A stretch of DNA of 64,000 nucleotides from Xestospongia muta (GCA_963693285.1 OY848917.1:17469245-17533244), one strand, 5' to 3'. Shown: positions 27,119-40,800, numbered from the stretch's first letter. The notes: a model not told the origin generated them from the sequence alone. Numbers and translations: made by a program.

Positions 27119-27980
27119 GCTGCTTATCAAAAAAAAAATTTTTTCAAACATTATTGACTTTTTTGTTTTCACTCAATGTTTGCTTCATATCATAATAACA
27201 TAGATTTTAATATTATTATCTACATTTGTTTTGAATAACTTAATATGTACATATATATACTTTCAATACTGTGAATTTTGCATACAATGTCCAAATATAA
27301 GTCACAGCAGGGCCTATACTTAGAACAAGTAGCAGATCTGAAAGCTAGTAGTTTTTGCTCTTTGGCAAGTAGTTACTTGGTTTGAGCTATTAGCACATTA
27401 CATTATTTGTAGTTATTATTTATATGGAGGATGAGTCACAATAGGAAAACCCTTGTTTTTAAGATCTACATTTGAGGTTTTGATTTTTATTCAAAGTGAT
27501 TACTGTTTATATAAAAGCGCATTTGCTAAAGGCAATTGTCTTGAAAATAAATGTCCATATAATTCCAAAATTAAAATGGACTTAAAACCTACTTTCTATT
27601 TTTATGGTAACAACCTGAACGTGTGCAAAATTGATGTTGAGATATTATGAGTCAATTGAAATTATTATGACAAAACATTTTTTGTAGTTTGTATGAAATT
27701 AAAAAAGGCTACTAGTTTTTGGAAAATATTTTAGTCCTGAGTTACAACAATAACTTATAAATAAAGTCAACTACAGTGCTCCAGTATTTAAATACAAACA
27801 AAAACACTTGGAAATAACAAGCTACCTTCAAATTTTGATAATAGTTTAAGAGTAATGTACAAAGCTGAAATTGCCACACCCACAGCTTATTATAATGAGT
27901 GGTACTATATTTATGTGTATACAAAATTATTAAAGCAAACTTATCTGTCTGAGGCTGAGCAAAGTTAGGACATTTCGGTA
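27119..27980 (+). repeat. Ig-gene 5' flank, copy 4
   Basis: Matches 32-907 closely. The start codon at its end has changed: CGGTAATGG of the other copies is CGGTATTGG here. No gene is seen in the flank. Confidence 0.8.
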
Positions 27981-29897
27981 TTGGCAATCATACAAGAAAT
28001 AAATCTGGTTCTGTTGTTAAGTGTACTATTAAACATTGTCATGGCCACTAAAGGTAAGGCATCCATGTATGTTAATATGGAACTGTGTGTCATCATTCAG
28101 GTTGTCCTGGAAATTATGAATATGAACGACAACCACCAACAAACTTTACTCAATGTAATCCTGTAACTGTATGGATTGAACTTCGACTACAATGTTCAGT
28201 ACTAGTACTTCGTGATAGTAACACTGTGACTGTGCAATGGTATTCGAGTAAGAACGACAGTGGCTGTACAAACTGCATTTTAAGTGGACAAGAACTACTA
28301 GAGGTCATTCTCATCTTTTAAAGATAGACCGCATCACAACAGATCTAACTATCAAACCTCACTTGACAAGGACTGGTTATTATTGGTGTGAAGTCATTGA
28401 CCCTGTATATAATGGAGTATTTATATCTAGTAATAAAGCACCTGTGTTTGACAATGGGATTACAAATGTTTGTAGTGGAATATTTTTTGAAAATCTGAAA
28501 AGCTGTGCAGCAATAGAAATTAAAAATGTTCACACTCTAAATTTCAGTGCATGTTTCCCATCACATCAAATAACATGTGATATATATTCTTTTACAACAA
28601 CACAAAACATGAATGTAACAAATACTTATTTTACCCAGACTAGCAGCATGATCAGTTCAGATCACTTATCCATGTCTTTAACAGATAATATGACTTATCG
28701 TCTACCATCTAATAAGAATTCTCCTTTACCATCTGATAAGAAATCTCTTGAACCATCTCATAAGAATTCTCCCCTGCCATCTGATATGAGTGATCGTCTG
28801 ATCGATAAATTAATATTGCCTATAGCATTTGCTTTGGTATTGATAGTATTAGTGTGTATCATATTATGTATTATTGGATTGATTGTCAAGACTAACAAAA
28901 AGAAAACATACAAAAATAACAGAAGTAAGTAATTATAATAAAAATACTTTTGAGAGTTGTTTACAGACATGACTCAAACAGACACAGAACTACCACAGAC
29001 AGTAACGGATGATTGGTATGAGAAAGAACCATTAATTGACCCAAGAAACTCATATAATTCACCTCTTCCTATATAGCAATCCACAGTGTGATGTCACTAT
29101 TGTAACAAACACTAAAGAGTGGTTTGAAAAAACAACAGCTGAACCACTCTACAGTAGTAAGTGACTATAATAGAGTTCTGTTGGTTCACATTAATTGGAA
29201 TAGATGTTCTTATTCAAAGAGATATAAAACAACCACAAACTCCATTATCTTCGTAAGAAACATGAATGAATGATTAGTACACTTTACTTCCAGCACAGTT
29301 ATCAGTATGAAGATGTTAATTCTTCAACCATCAATAAGAAGACAATAGAGGAGCCACATTATAATAGTAAGTATTGTTTTGGAGTTAAATTAACTGTCAT
29401 GTTCTATGTACAGGTACAGTTCAAAGAGAGATAAAACAATCACAGATAATCACAGTTCAATGGTAAAAAATATAACATATAGATGTTTTTACACTTTTGC
29501 CTTACTCTAGTAATCCTGCATATAAAAGGCCTGTTTTCCCAAAAATTAAAGATGTGTCGGTCAATAAAACAGCTGAACCACTGCACAATGGTAAGTAGTG
29601 TTTTGTAGGCTAGATAGGAACATTTCACTGCTGAAGGAAGTGTAACATTGACAGATATACAGACATATATAGTGATTCTTGGTCACAAGCTATCCTATGT
29701 ACATAATAAACTATTAAATATTATGTCTATGCTGTCGAATGGTAAAGCAATTGACATAGAGATGACCAGCTTATTTATATTCACTAAACCAGAATATGAT
29801 GATATTTTTTCCAAAACAGAAGGATAAGTCAAATGTAAAAAATATTGATGAAAAAATTATTGGTGCATATTCGGTTATCAGTGCTGACTATATGTGA
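27981..29897 (+). pseudogene. Ig3: Ig-receptor copy with lost start, deletion and fused tail end
   Basis: The start ATG is TTG (27981-27983). Exon 1 ends at 28053 and exon 2 begins at 28101. A 16-base deletion near 28292 removes KFEVV codons and shifts the Ig domain out of frame. The rest of the domain, stalk and membrane span (28363-28928) and the small tail exons, including those ending EPLYS and EPHYN, are still recognisable. At about 29838 a tail segment is joined directly to the last 20 or so codons of the long Delta tail (KNIDEKIIGAYSV), ending at 29897. That join differs from the one in Ig1. Confidence 0.85.
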
Positions 29898-30727
29898 GCT
29901 TCGTATCAAAAAATTTTTTTAAACATTATCGATTTTTGTTTTCACTCAACGTTTGCTTTATATATATCATAATAACATAGAATTTAATATCGTTATTTAC
30001 TTTTGGTTTGAATAACTGAATATATACAATCAAGTAGTTACTATTATATATACTTTTCAATACTGTGAATTTTGCAAACAATGTCCAAATATAAGTCACA
30101 GCAGGGCCTATAGTTAGAACAAGTAGCAGATCTGAAAACTAGTAGTTTTTGCTCTTTGGCAAGTAGTTACTTGGTTTAAGCTATTAGCACATTACATTAT
30201 TTGTAGTAGTTATTTGTATGAGGAATGATTCACAATAGGAAAACCCTTCACTGTTAATACAAAAGTGTTAGATGAACACCAAAAAAGGTGTTCTCACAAG
30301 TGGGCAAAATAAACACCTTAAAGTGTTACAAGTGAGACACTGTCAAAGTGTACACTATAGTTTGTTTGAGAGAAATAATATAACCTAATATTTATTATTG
30401 TTTTTTAGATCCACATTTGAGGTTTTGATTTTTTTCAAAGCACATTTGCTAAAGGGAATTGTCTTGGAAATAAATGTTCATATAATTCCAAAATTAAGAT
30501 GGATTAAAACGTACTTTGTATTCTTATGGCAACAACCTGAACATGTGCAAAATTGATGTTGAGATATTGTGAGTTGATTGAAATTATTACGACAAAACAT
30601 TTTGTGTAGTTTGTATGAAATTAAAAGAGGCTACTAGTTTTTGGGAGATATTTTAGTCCTGAGTTACAACAATAACTTAAATAAAGTCTACTACAGTGCT
30701 CCAGTATTTAAATACAAACTGAAACAC
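29898..30727 (+). repeat. Ig-gene 5' flank, copy 5, with a 155-bp insertion
   Basis: Matches other Ig flanks up to AAAACCCTT (30248) and from GTTTTTTAGATCC (about 30401). Between them is an insertion absent from all siblings, containing a hairpin GAACACCAAAAAAGGTGTTC and several AGTGT/ACACT motifs. No transposon family was recognised. The flank is then deleted from about 30727, so the Ig start and signal peptide are missing. Confidence 0.7.
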
Positions 30728-31266
30728 TAGTATCTCATGATAGTAACACTGTGACTGTGCAATGGTATTTGAGTAAGAACGACAGTGGCTGTTAAAACTG
30801 CATTTTAAGTGGACAAGAAAAATTTGAGGTCGTAACTACTAGAGGTCATTCCCATCTTTTAAACATAGACCGCATCACAACAGATCTAACTATCAAACCT
30901 CCCTTGACAAGGACTGGTTATTATTGGTGTGAAGTCATTGACCCTGTATATAATGGAGTATTTATATCTAGTAATAAAGCACCTGTGTTTGACAATGGGA
31001 TTACAAATGTTTGTAGTGGAATATTTTTTGAATATTTGAAAAGCTGTGCAGCAGTAGAAATTAAAAATGTTCACACTCTAAATTTCAGTGGATGTTTCCC
31101 ATCACATCAAATAACATGTGATATATATTCTTTTACAACAACACAAGACATGAATGTAACAAATACCATCTCATAAGAATTCTCCCCTGCCATCTGATAT
31201 GAGTTATCCTCTTATCAATAAATTAATACTGCCTATAGCATTTATTTTGGTATTGATAGTATTAGT
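30728..31266 (+). pseudogene. Ig4: fragment of an Ig-receptor copy
   Basis: It begins inside exon 2 (TATCTCATGATAGTAAC). It carries the same in-frame TAA after SGC as Ig2 (30793-30795), a deletion that joins NVTNT to the later stalk (near 31167), and the same break in the membrane span with a jump to Delta flank sequence (ATTAGT then ATTTGAATTTG, near 31266). These shared lesions show descent from the same broken copy as Ig2. Confidence 0.85.
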
Positions 31267-31733
31267 ATTTGAATTTGAAATTACTCTAATATATAATGAC
31301 TAAGTAACTACACAACATGTTATTCAAAGCAGATGATTCAAAGCAGATTGTAATATATATATGTATATATACCATTTATACTGCTTTAATAAATTGCATT
31401 TTAAAAACAATTTCAAGTCCTATATTATAATTGTTATTATATTTAGTGTGTCATTGTACTAATATACTTTATACACAAAAGTTTATTATTATTTAGGAAT
31501 GTAAAGTTTGTCACCTCACAGTTAAAGACAATAAGACATTTGTAACTTAATATAGTTGAATTTGAAATTGCTCTAATAACTAAGTAACTACATAACATGT
31601 TATTCAAAGCTCTGAATACATATGTTAATACTTTGAATTAATTTCCTCATATGGTAAAAATAGCAAAGTCATGTTTTCAATATTTATTCTTGATTAAAAA
31701 CATTTTCAATGTCATTCCAACAGTGATAAAGAC
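31267..31733 (+). repeat. Delta-gene 5' flank, rearranged
   Basis: Two pieces of Delta flank are joined at about 31330: TTATTCAAAGC is followed by AGATGATTCAAAGCAGATTG and a short interrupted TA run. The segment 31273-31330 therefore occurs again at 31561-31615. No gene is seen. Confidence 0.7.
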
Positions 31734-33834
31734 ATGCAAGGACTGATAACATTGTTGTTCTTGTGCTTCTCTCCATTGTTGGTGAGTTAATTACTATCAC
31801 TTCAATAATTTTGCATTTTACTTACTAATAAAGGTGACTGGAAAATGGACTCTAGATGTCTCACTAATACAGTATACTAATACTTACCATGTCTATCATC
31901 AAGGTGTAAATTCATACTGCTGTTGTCATGATACTAGTATCTGTCATTCATTAATAAATGAGACACAATGTTCTAATAATTGTGGTGGTGTCTTAGTGAT
32001 GTGTCAACATCAAATGTATGCCCGTACAGGAGGCACATCCTATTTATCACTGTCAAGTGACAATGTTACTTTTAGTAATTTGTCATTACAATTTACTAGC
32101 AAGATATTTCAACCTGTAAGTAATGATTATATAACAACTAGAAGTCAATATGTGTCATTTGTACAGACCAAAGGCATATTCAAGATTCGTGTATATAAAG
32201 ATGAATTTTGGCAAAAACAAATAGATGTCTTTAATATCAATTTAATAAGCCATACACCTGTTAAACAAATGTACATTAGTAATACTCAGATCCTGTTAAA
32301 TTATTATCTCCACTGTACTACACACTATTATGGTGAACAGTGTAAGGTGTATTGTAAACCTAATAATACTATAGGACATTACAAATGTGATAGTAATGGA
32401 ACGGAGATATGTCTTGAAGGATACTCTGAAGACACCAACTGCACTAAAGGTAAAGATTATATAGATAATATATTAATAGATCAGCACTATCTTATATATT
32501 GTAGCTTTATGCTCAAATGGTTGTAATATTATTGGTGGTCATTGTGTATCTCCTAATGTATGTGAGTGTTATTCTGGATGGACTGTTTGTATGGAACACT
32601 GTAATCTTACAAATGGATATTGTATACAATCTGGAGAATGTTTATGTAAATATAGTTGGGATGGTGTATATTGTAATGTCACAAAGGATAACACTGAAAC
32701 AGAAAGTGTTCACGATCAATTAACAGTGAATTCAAACTTTATAACACTAACACCTACTTTATTGTTTTCAAGTAAGCTATAATGTCTTAAAGATGTAATA
32801 GTTAGTTTGAAATTGTGATTATTGTATAGTGATAGCAAAATGTTGATATAATGTGATTTGTTAAGAGGATAAATGTTAGCAATGTAGCACTACCTAATAG
32901 GAAGAAATGATTGATGTTTTATTTATAGCTAACCTAGCTAATGAAATTTTTAACTTATTATTCTTGACATGTTATTTAGATAACAAAAATGAGTCAAAAA
33001 TTTTCAAGTGGCAAGTTTCTACATATGTACTGGCTACATTACTAGTATTTTGTCTAACAATGATTATAACACTTCTTGTATTGCTTACACTGTCACTTAA
33101 AAAGAAACAATTCAATTGTCAAAAAGACAACAGTGAGTTTACACTAATTTGTATTTACTAATGTTTCATTGAATGTAATTATAGGGAATAACCAAATTGT
33201 ACTACATAATCCACATGGATCAAAATCAACAAAAGATTTAAAATTGATCGTATATGACAGTGTATCACTTAATGATGGACAGGTAAAAGAAAACAGTCAT
33301 TTTCCTCCAATAACTGCGAAACCTGATGCACAAAAGACTTCTTCATCAACTTACAATGTTCTAACTCATTGTGGTAGCTTAAACCAACATTCTAACACTA
33401 CAATGCCTTCAAATACTCATATATATGATGTAGTCCTACCTATTGATGAAGACATATCCACATCGACCATTACTACACCAGCTGATGAAGACACTCATCA
33501 ATATAATAAGTTGTTTATATTCTCTGAGGAAAGACAGAGTGAAGATACAACAGGTACATATTCATCTATCCCATTGCATACTGGACAACAATGGATCAAG
33601 GATGATAGCAGTATACCAGATAACAAGGTTCATGCTCCGGCATTAGTTACTCCAGTCACTACTACTTCCTATGAAACTATTCAACCACTGAGTACTGGTC
33701 ATGTTGTTAGCACATCATCAATTGATGAAGTTATTCAGCATGAGTATGATATTATACTTGCTGAGTCTTCAAAGAAAAATATTGATGAAAAAATTATTGG
33801 TGCATATTCGGTTATCAATGCTGACTGTATGTGA
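31734..33834 (+). CDS. D9: long-tail Delta-like ligand with a shortened EGF region
   Basis: Exons 31734-31781, 31834-32449, 32505-32771, 32980-33132 and 33185-33834 give 577 residues, or 560 if the in-frame 51-bp segment 32116-32166 is spliced. Signal peptide, MNNL and DSL (HYYGEQC, GHYKC) are intact. An in-frame deletion joins the first EGF repeat (...CECYSGWT) to the last (VCMEHC...), removing two repeats and the sixth Cys of the first, which leaves an odd number of Cys. A three-base gain gives YKDEFW in the MNNL region. The tail contains IVYDSV, STYNVL, YDVV, YNKL, TSYETI, YDII and YSVI and ends NADCM. The reading frame is intact; folding of the hybrid EGF is uncertain. Confidence 0.82.
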
Positions 33835-34710
33835 GCTGCTTATCAAAAAACATTTTTTCAAACATTATTGACTTTTTTGTTTTCACTCAATGTTTGCTTC
33901 ATATCATAATAACATAGATTTTAATATTATTATCTACATTTGTTTTGAATAACTTAATATATACAACCAAGTAGTTACTATTATATATACTTTCAATACT
34001 GTGAATTTTGCAAACAATGTACAAATATAAGTCACAGCAGGGCCTATACTTAGAACAAGTAGCAGATCTGAAAACTGGTAGTTTTTGCTCTTTGGCAAGT
34101 AGTTACTTGGTTTGAGCTATTAGCACATTACATTATTTGTAGTTGTTATTTGTATGAATGATGAGTCACAATAGGAAAACCCTTGTTTTTAAGATCCACA
34201 TTTGAGGTTTTGATTTTTTTCAAAGCGATTAATCGTTTATATAAAAGCGCATTTGCTAAAGGCAATTGTCTTGAAAATAAATGTCCATATAATTCCAAAA
34301 TTAAAATGGACTTAAAACCTACTTTCTATTTTTATGGTAACAACCTGAATATGTGCAAAATTGATGTTGAGATATTAGGAGTCAATTGAAATTATTATGA
34401 CAAAACATTTTTTGTAGTTTATATGAAATTAAAAAAGGCTACTAGTTTTTGGGAGATATTTTAGTCCTGAGTTACAGCAATAACTTATAAATAAAGTCAA
34501 CTACAGTGCTCCAGTATTTAAATACAAACAAAAACACTTGGAAATAACAAGCTACTTTCAAATTTTGATAATAGTTTAAGAGTAATGTACAAACCTGAAA
34601 TTGCCACACCCACAGCTTACTATAATGGGTGGTACTATATTTATGTGTATACAAAATTATTAAAGCAAACTTATCTGTCTGAGGCTGAGCAAAGTTAGGA
34701 CATTTCGGTA
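33835..34710 (+). repeat. Ig-gene 5' flank, copy 6
   Basis: Nearly identical to 32-907 and 27119-27980. It leads directly to the intact Ig5 start codon. No gene is seen. Confidence 0.8.
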
Positions 34711-36848
34711 ATGGCAATCCTGCAAGAAGTAAATCTGGTTCTGTTGTTAAGTGTACTATTAAACATTGTCATGGCCACTAAAGGTAAGGCATCCATGGAT
34801 GTTAATATGGAACTGTGTGTCATCATTCAGGTTGTCCTGGAAATTATGAATATGAACGACAACCACCAACAAACTTTACTCAATGTAATCCTGTAACTGT
34901 ATGGATTGAACTTCGACTACAATGTTCAGTACTAGTACCTCGTGATAGTAACACTGTGACTGTGCAATGGTATTCGAGTAAGAACAACAGTGGCTGTAAA
35001 AACTGCATTTTAAGTGGACAAGAAAAATTTGAGGTCGTAACTACTAGAGGTCATTCTCATCTTTTAAACATAGACCGCATCACAACAGATCTAACTATCA
35101 AACCTCACTTGACAAGGACTGGTTATTATTGGTGTGAAGTCATTGACCCTGTATATAATGGAGTATTTATATCTAGTAATAAAGCACCTGTGTTTGACAA
35201 TGGGATTACAAATGTTTGTAGTGAAATATTTTTTGAAAATCTGAAAAGCTGTGCAGCAGTAGAAATTAAAAATATTCACACTCTAAATTTCAGTGCATGT
35301 TTCCCATCACATCATATAATGTGTGATATATATTCTTTTACAACATCACAAAACATGAATGTAACAAATACTTATTTTACCCAGACTAGCAGCATGATCA
35401 GTTCAGATCACTTATCCATGTCTTTAACAGATAATACGACTTATCCTCTACTATCTAATAAGAATTCTCCTTTACCATCTGATAAGAAATCTCTTGAACC
35501 ATCTCATAAGAATTCTCCCCTGCCATCTGATATGAGTTCTCCTCTGATTAATAAATTAATATTGCCTATAGCATTTGCTTTGGTATTGATAGTATTAGTG
35601 TGTATCATATTGTGTATTATTGGATTGATTGTCAAGACTAACAAAAGGAAAACATACAAAAATAACAGAAGTAAGTAATTATAATAATAATACCTTTGAG
35701 AGTTGTTTACAGACATGACTCAAACAGACACAGAACTACCACAGATAGAAACGGATGATTGGTATGAGAAAGAACCATTAATTGACCCAAGAAACTCATA
35801 TAATTCACCTCTTCCTATATAGCAATCCACAGTGTGATGTCACTATTGTAACAAACACTAAAGAGTGGTTTGAAAAAACAACAGCTGAACCACTCTACAG
35901 TAGTAAGTGACTATAATAGAGTTCTGTTGGTTCACATTAATTGGAATAGATGTTCTTATTCAAAGAGATATAAAACAACCACAAAGTCCATTATCTTCGT
36001 AAGAAACATGAATAAATGATTAGAACACTTTACTTCCAGCACAGTAATCAGTATGAAGATGTTAATTCTTCAACCATCAATAAGAAGACAATAGAGGAGC
36101 CACATTATGATAGTAAGTATAGTTTAGGAGTTAAATTAACTGTCATGTTCTATGTACAGGTACAGTTCAAAGAGAGATAAAACAATCACAGATAATCACA
36201 GTTCAATGGTAAAAAATATAACATATAGATGTTTTTACACTTTTGCCTTACTCTAGTAATCCTGCATATAAAAGGCCTGTTTTCCCCAAAATTAAAGATG
36301 TGTCGGTCAATAAAACAGCTGAACCACTGCACAATGGTAAGTAGTGTTTTGTAGGCTAGATAGGAATATTTCACTGCTGATGGAAGTGTAACATTGATAG
36401 ATATACACACATAATAGTGATTCTTGGTCACATGATACCCTATGTACATAATAAACTATTAAATATTATGTCCATGCTGTGTATTATAAACAGAGGAAGA
36501 GAAGATTCACAAACACAAACTGCTCAGTTGAATGGTAAAGCAATTGACTTTGACACGACCAGCTTATTTATATTCACTAAACCAGAACATGATGATATTT
36601 TTTCCAAAACAGAAGGATAAGTCAAATGTAAAACCAAACGAATCACTTTATGATTATAATTAGTAGTGTACTATACATTGTTAGGTTACCTTCATGTCAC
36701 ATTTACAGATACTGTGCACAGAGAGTTAAAACAGTTATTGACTTCACCAGATAAATGGTAAGAAAGGAGAATAACCCTTAAATGCAAAGTGATTTATTTA
36801 TATATCTCCATGTTTAGTAATGATGAATATGATTACATCATTCTCTAA
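34711..36848 (+). CDS. Ig5: Ig-like receptor with a short Tyr-motif tail
   Basis: Exons 34711-34783, 34831-35670, 35713-35761, 35823-35902, 35950-35998, 36045-36112, 36160-36208, 36257-36336, 36709-36757 and 36818-36848 give 455 residues. Residues 1-24 form the signal peptide; the Ig-like domain has LRLQCS, TVQWY and TGYYWCEV. A Cys-containing region, a PLPSxK stalk and a membrane span at about 268-291 follow. Tail exons alternate between 49-bp linkers (QRDIKQ, QREIKQ, HRELKQ) and exons with AEPLYS, EEPHYD and NPAYKR. The protein ends NDEYDYIIL, unlike Ig1, which has a Delta tail at this point. It probably shows the ancestral Ig gene structure. If the Tyr exon near 36550-36620 is used instead, an extra T gives an early stop. 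Receptor or adhesion function is inferred. Confidence 0.72.
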
Positions 36849-37804
36849 ATATTAAAAAAACATCAAACACCTAATCCTGCTCCTTATTCTTCACAGAGAT
36901 GCCCTATAGCATTTTCTCCTATCGATAAAACAGATCCTGTTCCTACTCCAATAGAATTTCCTTTGTTGTAGCAAAGAAGTCAAATATTTAAAACTTGATA
37001 TATTGTATATACACATGCCATAGAAAAAAACAGTAAAAGTTTACTTACACTGTAATGTTATGTTATGTTCTCCACAATAACAATTTCATATAATTTAGCT
37101 AATACCAAAAATGATAATATATTATGTACTACTCCAACTACTACATGGTTTATAATATTAGACATATTGAGTATAAATTACACAATAGATACAATGTAAT
37201 AGCTTAGGACTCAATCATGATACATCTATGAGCAACATTGTTTTCTCTCCACTTGAGTATTGATTGATTCTGATAAAATGGCATGTTAACCTTACTTTGT
37301 AAGGTACTAACAATTAAACTGATAATTCAAATATGAGAAATCTAATTGTGCCCTGATTTTCAAAGGGACTTGTCAAAACATTTGTGACCAGATTTAACCA
37401 CTGTTAAAACATATCAAAAAACAGTTTTGCATACATATAGAATAGTTATGCATATATACCAACTGTATGTATACAAAACTGTTTCTTTGAGATGTAACAA
37501 GTGTTTTCATAAATTAAGTCACGAATCTTGACAGAAGTGACCCCTTTACATATCATGTCACAATTTATTCCAATTCATCTCTCATGTTTTACGACTATTG
37601 ATTGTAAGTGTCAACAACCAAATTTAAGTGTTTATCAAGACAGGACAAATGCAAGTTATACCACATGTGAATATGGCATGATTCCTTAGACTCATATAAT
37701 AGTTTATTTTTTCCTGATCTCCTTATTTTATTTTCAATAACATTAACATGTTAATTATATAAGACTTGATGTCAAAATAAATAACAACTCTATGTAAAAT
37801 ATCA
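36849..37804. other. No gene recognised; possible extra Ig5 exon
   Basis: AT-rich single-copy sequence marking the right end of the array. At 36892-36970 a CACAG acceptor precedes an open stretch rich in Pro (SPIDKTDPVPTP) with a stop at 36969, which could be an alternative last exon of Ig5. Nothing else is supported. Confidence 0.4.
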
Positions 37805-40800
37805 TCATATTATTATTCTGTTCTGTTTATGCCGTTTCTTTTTGGATTTTGATTTAAGAATATGACTATTTGTAGGATGACTTGATGCTGCACTAGTACA
37901 TATATCATGTTTATATTCTTCTACTTCAGTTTTGATTGCAGTCATTTTAGCAGAAAAGTATTCTTGTAAGTTTAGTTCACTTTTAATTGTAGTGATCCCA
38001 TGAGTAACACTGGGAAGTGTGTCATCTACATCACCACTAACCTAAAGAATATACACACAATAATTAGCATTAACACAACAATCAAATAGAAAAAATATAT
38101 CAAATAGAAACTTGACTACATAAACAATCAGCCTAATAACATAAACCTTGATAATTTATATAGATACTTATTAAGTTTCATGTACAAATCTATACTGACC
38201 AAAACAATCTCTTTATCATATCTGTCTTCTCTCTTATGCTGTCGTTTGCCAAGGACACAAGCCATGTCAGTGTCTGATTTCATTGAGAGGTCTTTACTTT
38301 TTAAGAACTTGTGATATCTGCATGAAAATTAAAACGATAAAATAACACACATTATCTATATACATGATAAATGTATAAATATCAAAATTGAGATTTAATG
38401 TTGTAAGGATGGGCCATATCTGGAAGGTAAATAATTAATTTTGAACATAGTGGAGATTATTATGTGTTTATAACGTTAGCTAATTAATATGTACTTTGGG
38501 TTTGAACGTCAATTCAATTGGTTGTGGTACTACTGATCAATAAACACACTTTTGGTTTTTATTAGGCCTATGCAATATGATAGCAATTAGTGTTGTACCA
38601 ATAATAGCTTTTCCCTATGCATCCAATACTGATAATATAGACTTTTGAATAATAAGCAAACTGATCCGATCTGATATGTATTGTGCATGTGCACTAAAGT
38701 AAAGTGGGTGTGGCTTTACTGAATAAAATGGCAGGTTGTTCTACGTGTTCTTCTCCTGTTTGGAGGTACTTCACAGTCGATCCTGTTTCCGAAAATAAAG
38801 CTATTTGTAAAGTCTGCAATACACACATATATCCAGAAGGGGAAAATGAGATACTTGATTCTTCAATACTGGGCACTGTGGTGGACATGATGGCAGATGA
38901 TTCAGGTGACAGAGAAGATGACAACACTTGCAAGATGCCTTTAAAATCACCTCTTACCTCCAAGAACCTAATTTATCATTATACACTACTATACCCAGTA
39001 TTATTGATCCTGAGAAAGTTAGTATGAAAAGGAATAACCTGTTACAGTAAACCATATCTATTTTCATTATAGAATTTCCAATTTATCAAGATTTTGCGTA
39101 ATTGTTGTTATTTGTAGTTACTGACACGAAAAAAGTGAAAAAAACATGGAAACAAATTAAGTGAACACAATATTTAATCCAAGACAAGGTATATTTTGGT
39201 AAAATAAATGATATATCAAAGAAAAAGGATGCATGCATAAGTCTGATGCTTTCTTCACTCTTTTGTAGGCAGTTTTAATTCGTCGACTACATGTTGCTCA
39301 AGACGAAATTCTTCAATTACTTCAATAGCGAAATTGAGTAAAACTTGACTTCCTTGTAGATTTATCAGAAGACACTCCAGAAAAAACAAGGGAATGGAGA
39401 TATTTTTAAAATGTATGAAGACGAATATTTAACTAAGTCCAAAAATAAACAAGCACAAGCAGTGAAACCAGATTGCAAAGGTAGCAATTTTAGAGGCCTC
39501 TGTTATCTTGAAGAGGATATGGTTGATGATTTACTCAAGCAAATGCACAACCAGTTGCTGCCTTGAAATTAAAAGAATTCGTGAATTAAAGAAAAAATTT
39601 GTTGATTTGGTTGGTTTATCAACATGGGAGGAAGCGCAAGCACAATTTCCTGAGTTTGCAACTGAAGACAAAATTAAAGAAAAATTTATTTCTTTATCAA
39701 AAGACATACAACCTTTAGTCGAATACCGCCAAAAGGCAATGAGGTATGTAGGTATGAGTATAAATGATGAGATAACCTATCATGTAGGTTTAAAAAAGCC
39801 TCACAAGTACCTGGAAGTATTGATACTGATGGTGTATATTTAAAAGGTCTAAGTGGAACGTTTGGCTGTTTTGTTGATGCACTTACGGAATCTTATTCTG
39901 TATTTAAAATATGATGCCCAACTTTCCAGGATTTCCATTGTCTGTAATAGATAGAGATCAGTGAGGAAGACAGTATTAATCAGGTATTATGTATAGACAA
40001 ACTCCTGTGTTGCAATGCACTATTGTATTACATCATATATGTATTATATTTTCTTGTGTAGATCAGTAGTTTTATTCGATTATTAAAAGCAGTGAATACT
40101 GGAGCTGGACAAAACTCAAATGTCATTGTTTTTCACATATCTAACAAGCCATCACTATTGTATGAAGTGACAAAGGTTTTAACTGAGGCTGAATTGGGCA
40201 TTGAATTGGGATATTCTCAATATAGAAAGAAAACATCAAATTGTATGTATATATTCATTAAATACTGCAGCACTATCTCACAATTTGTAGGTTTACTCTT
40301 GAAACCAACTTTAACACCATTTATCATAGCAATTCATAATGGAAAAGGATTACAGTCTTATTCACCAATTGATAACTTCTTTGTGAATAGTGATCACTTG
40401 AATCAACTTACAGCAAATGTGACTGAAAAAGGCGAATACATTCTTTGTGTTGGTACTGGCTTCTTAACAGGTTAAGATAATTAAGTAAATACTTAGCTAG
40501 TTTTACTGCCTCATCTCTTATTAACTAGATTATATCGGATACCTATTAAAAGAGGAACGTTTTGTTGCAGCTATTGTCAATGAGGATGTCACAGTAAAGA
40601 TGCACCATTTAAGGAAAATGTTTGAAAAGACTGAAATGGTTAGTACTGGAAAGCCAATGAGAAGTCCAAATCTGTTCTAGCTAAACTAGCCAGAAAGTAC
40701 TTAGTGCACCAGCTGGCAGTGAACCTTCAGAGAGACTGTTCAGCACAGCTGCTATAATTGATGACAGACATAACAGGCTGCTTCCCAAGAAAGTTGAAAT

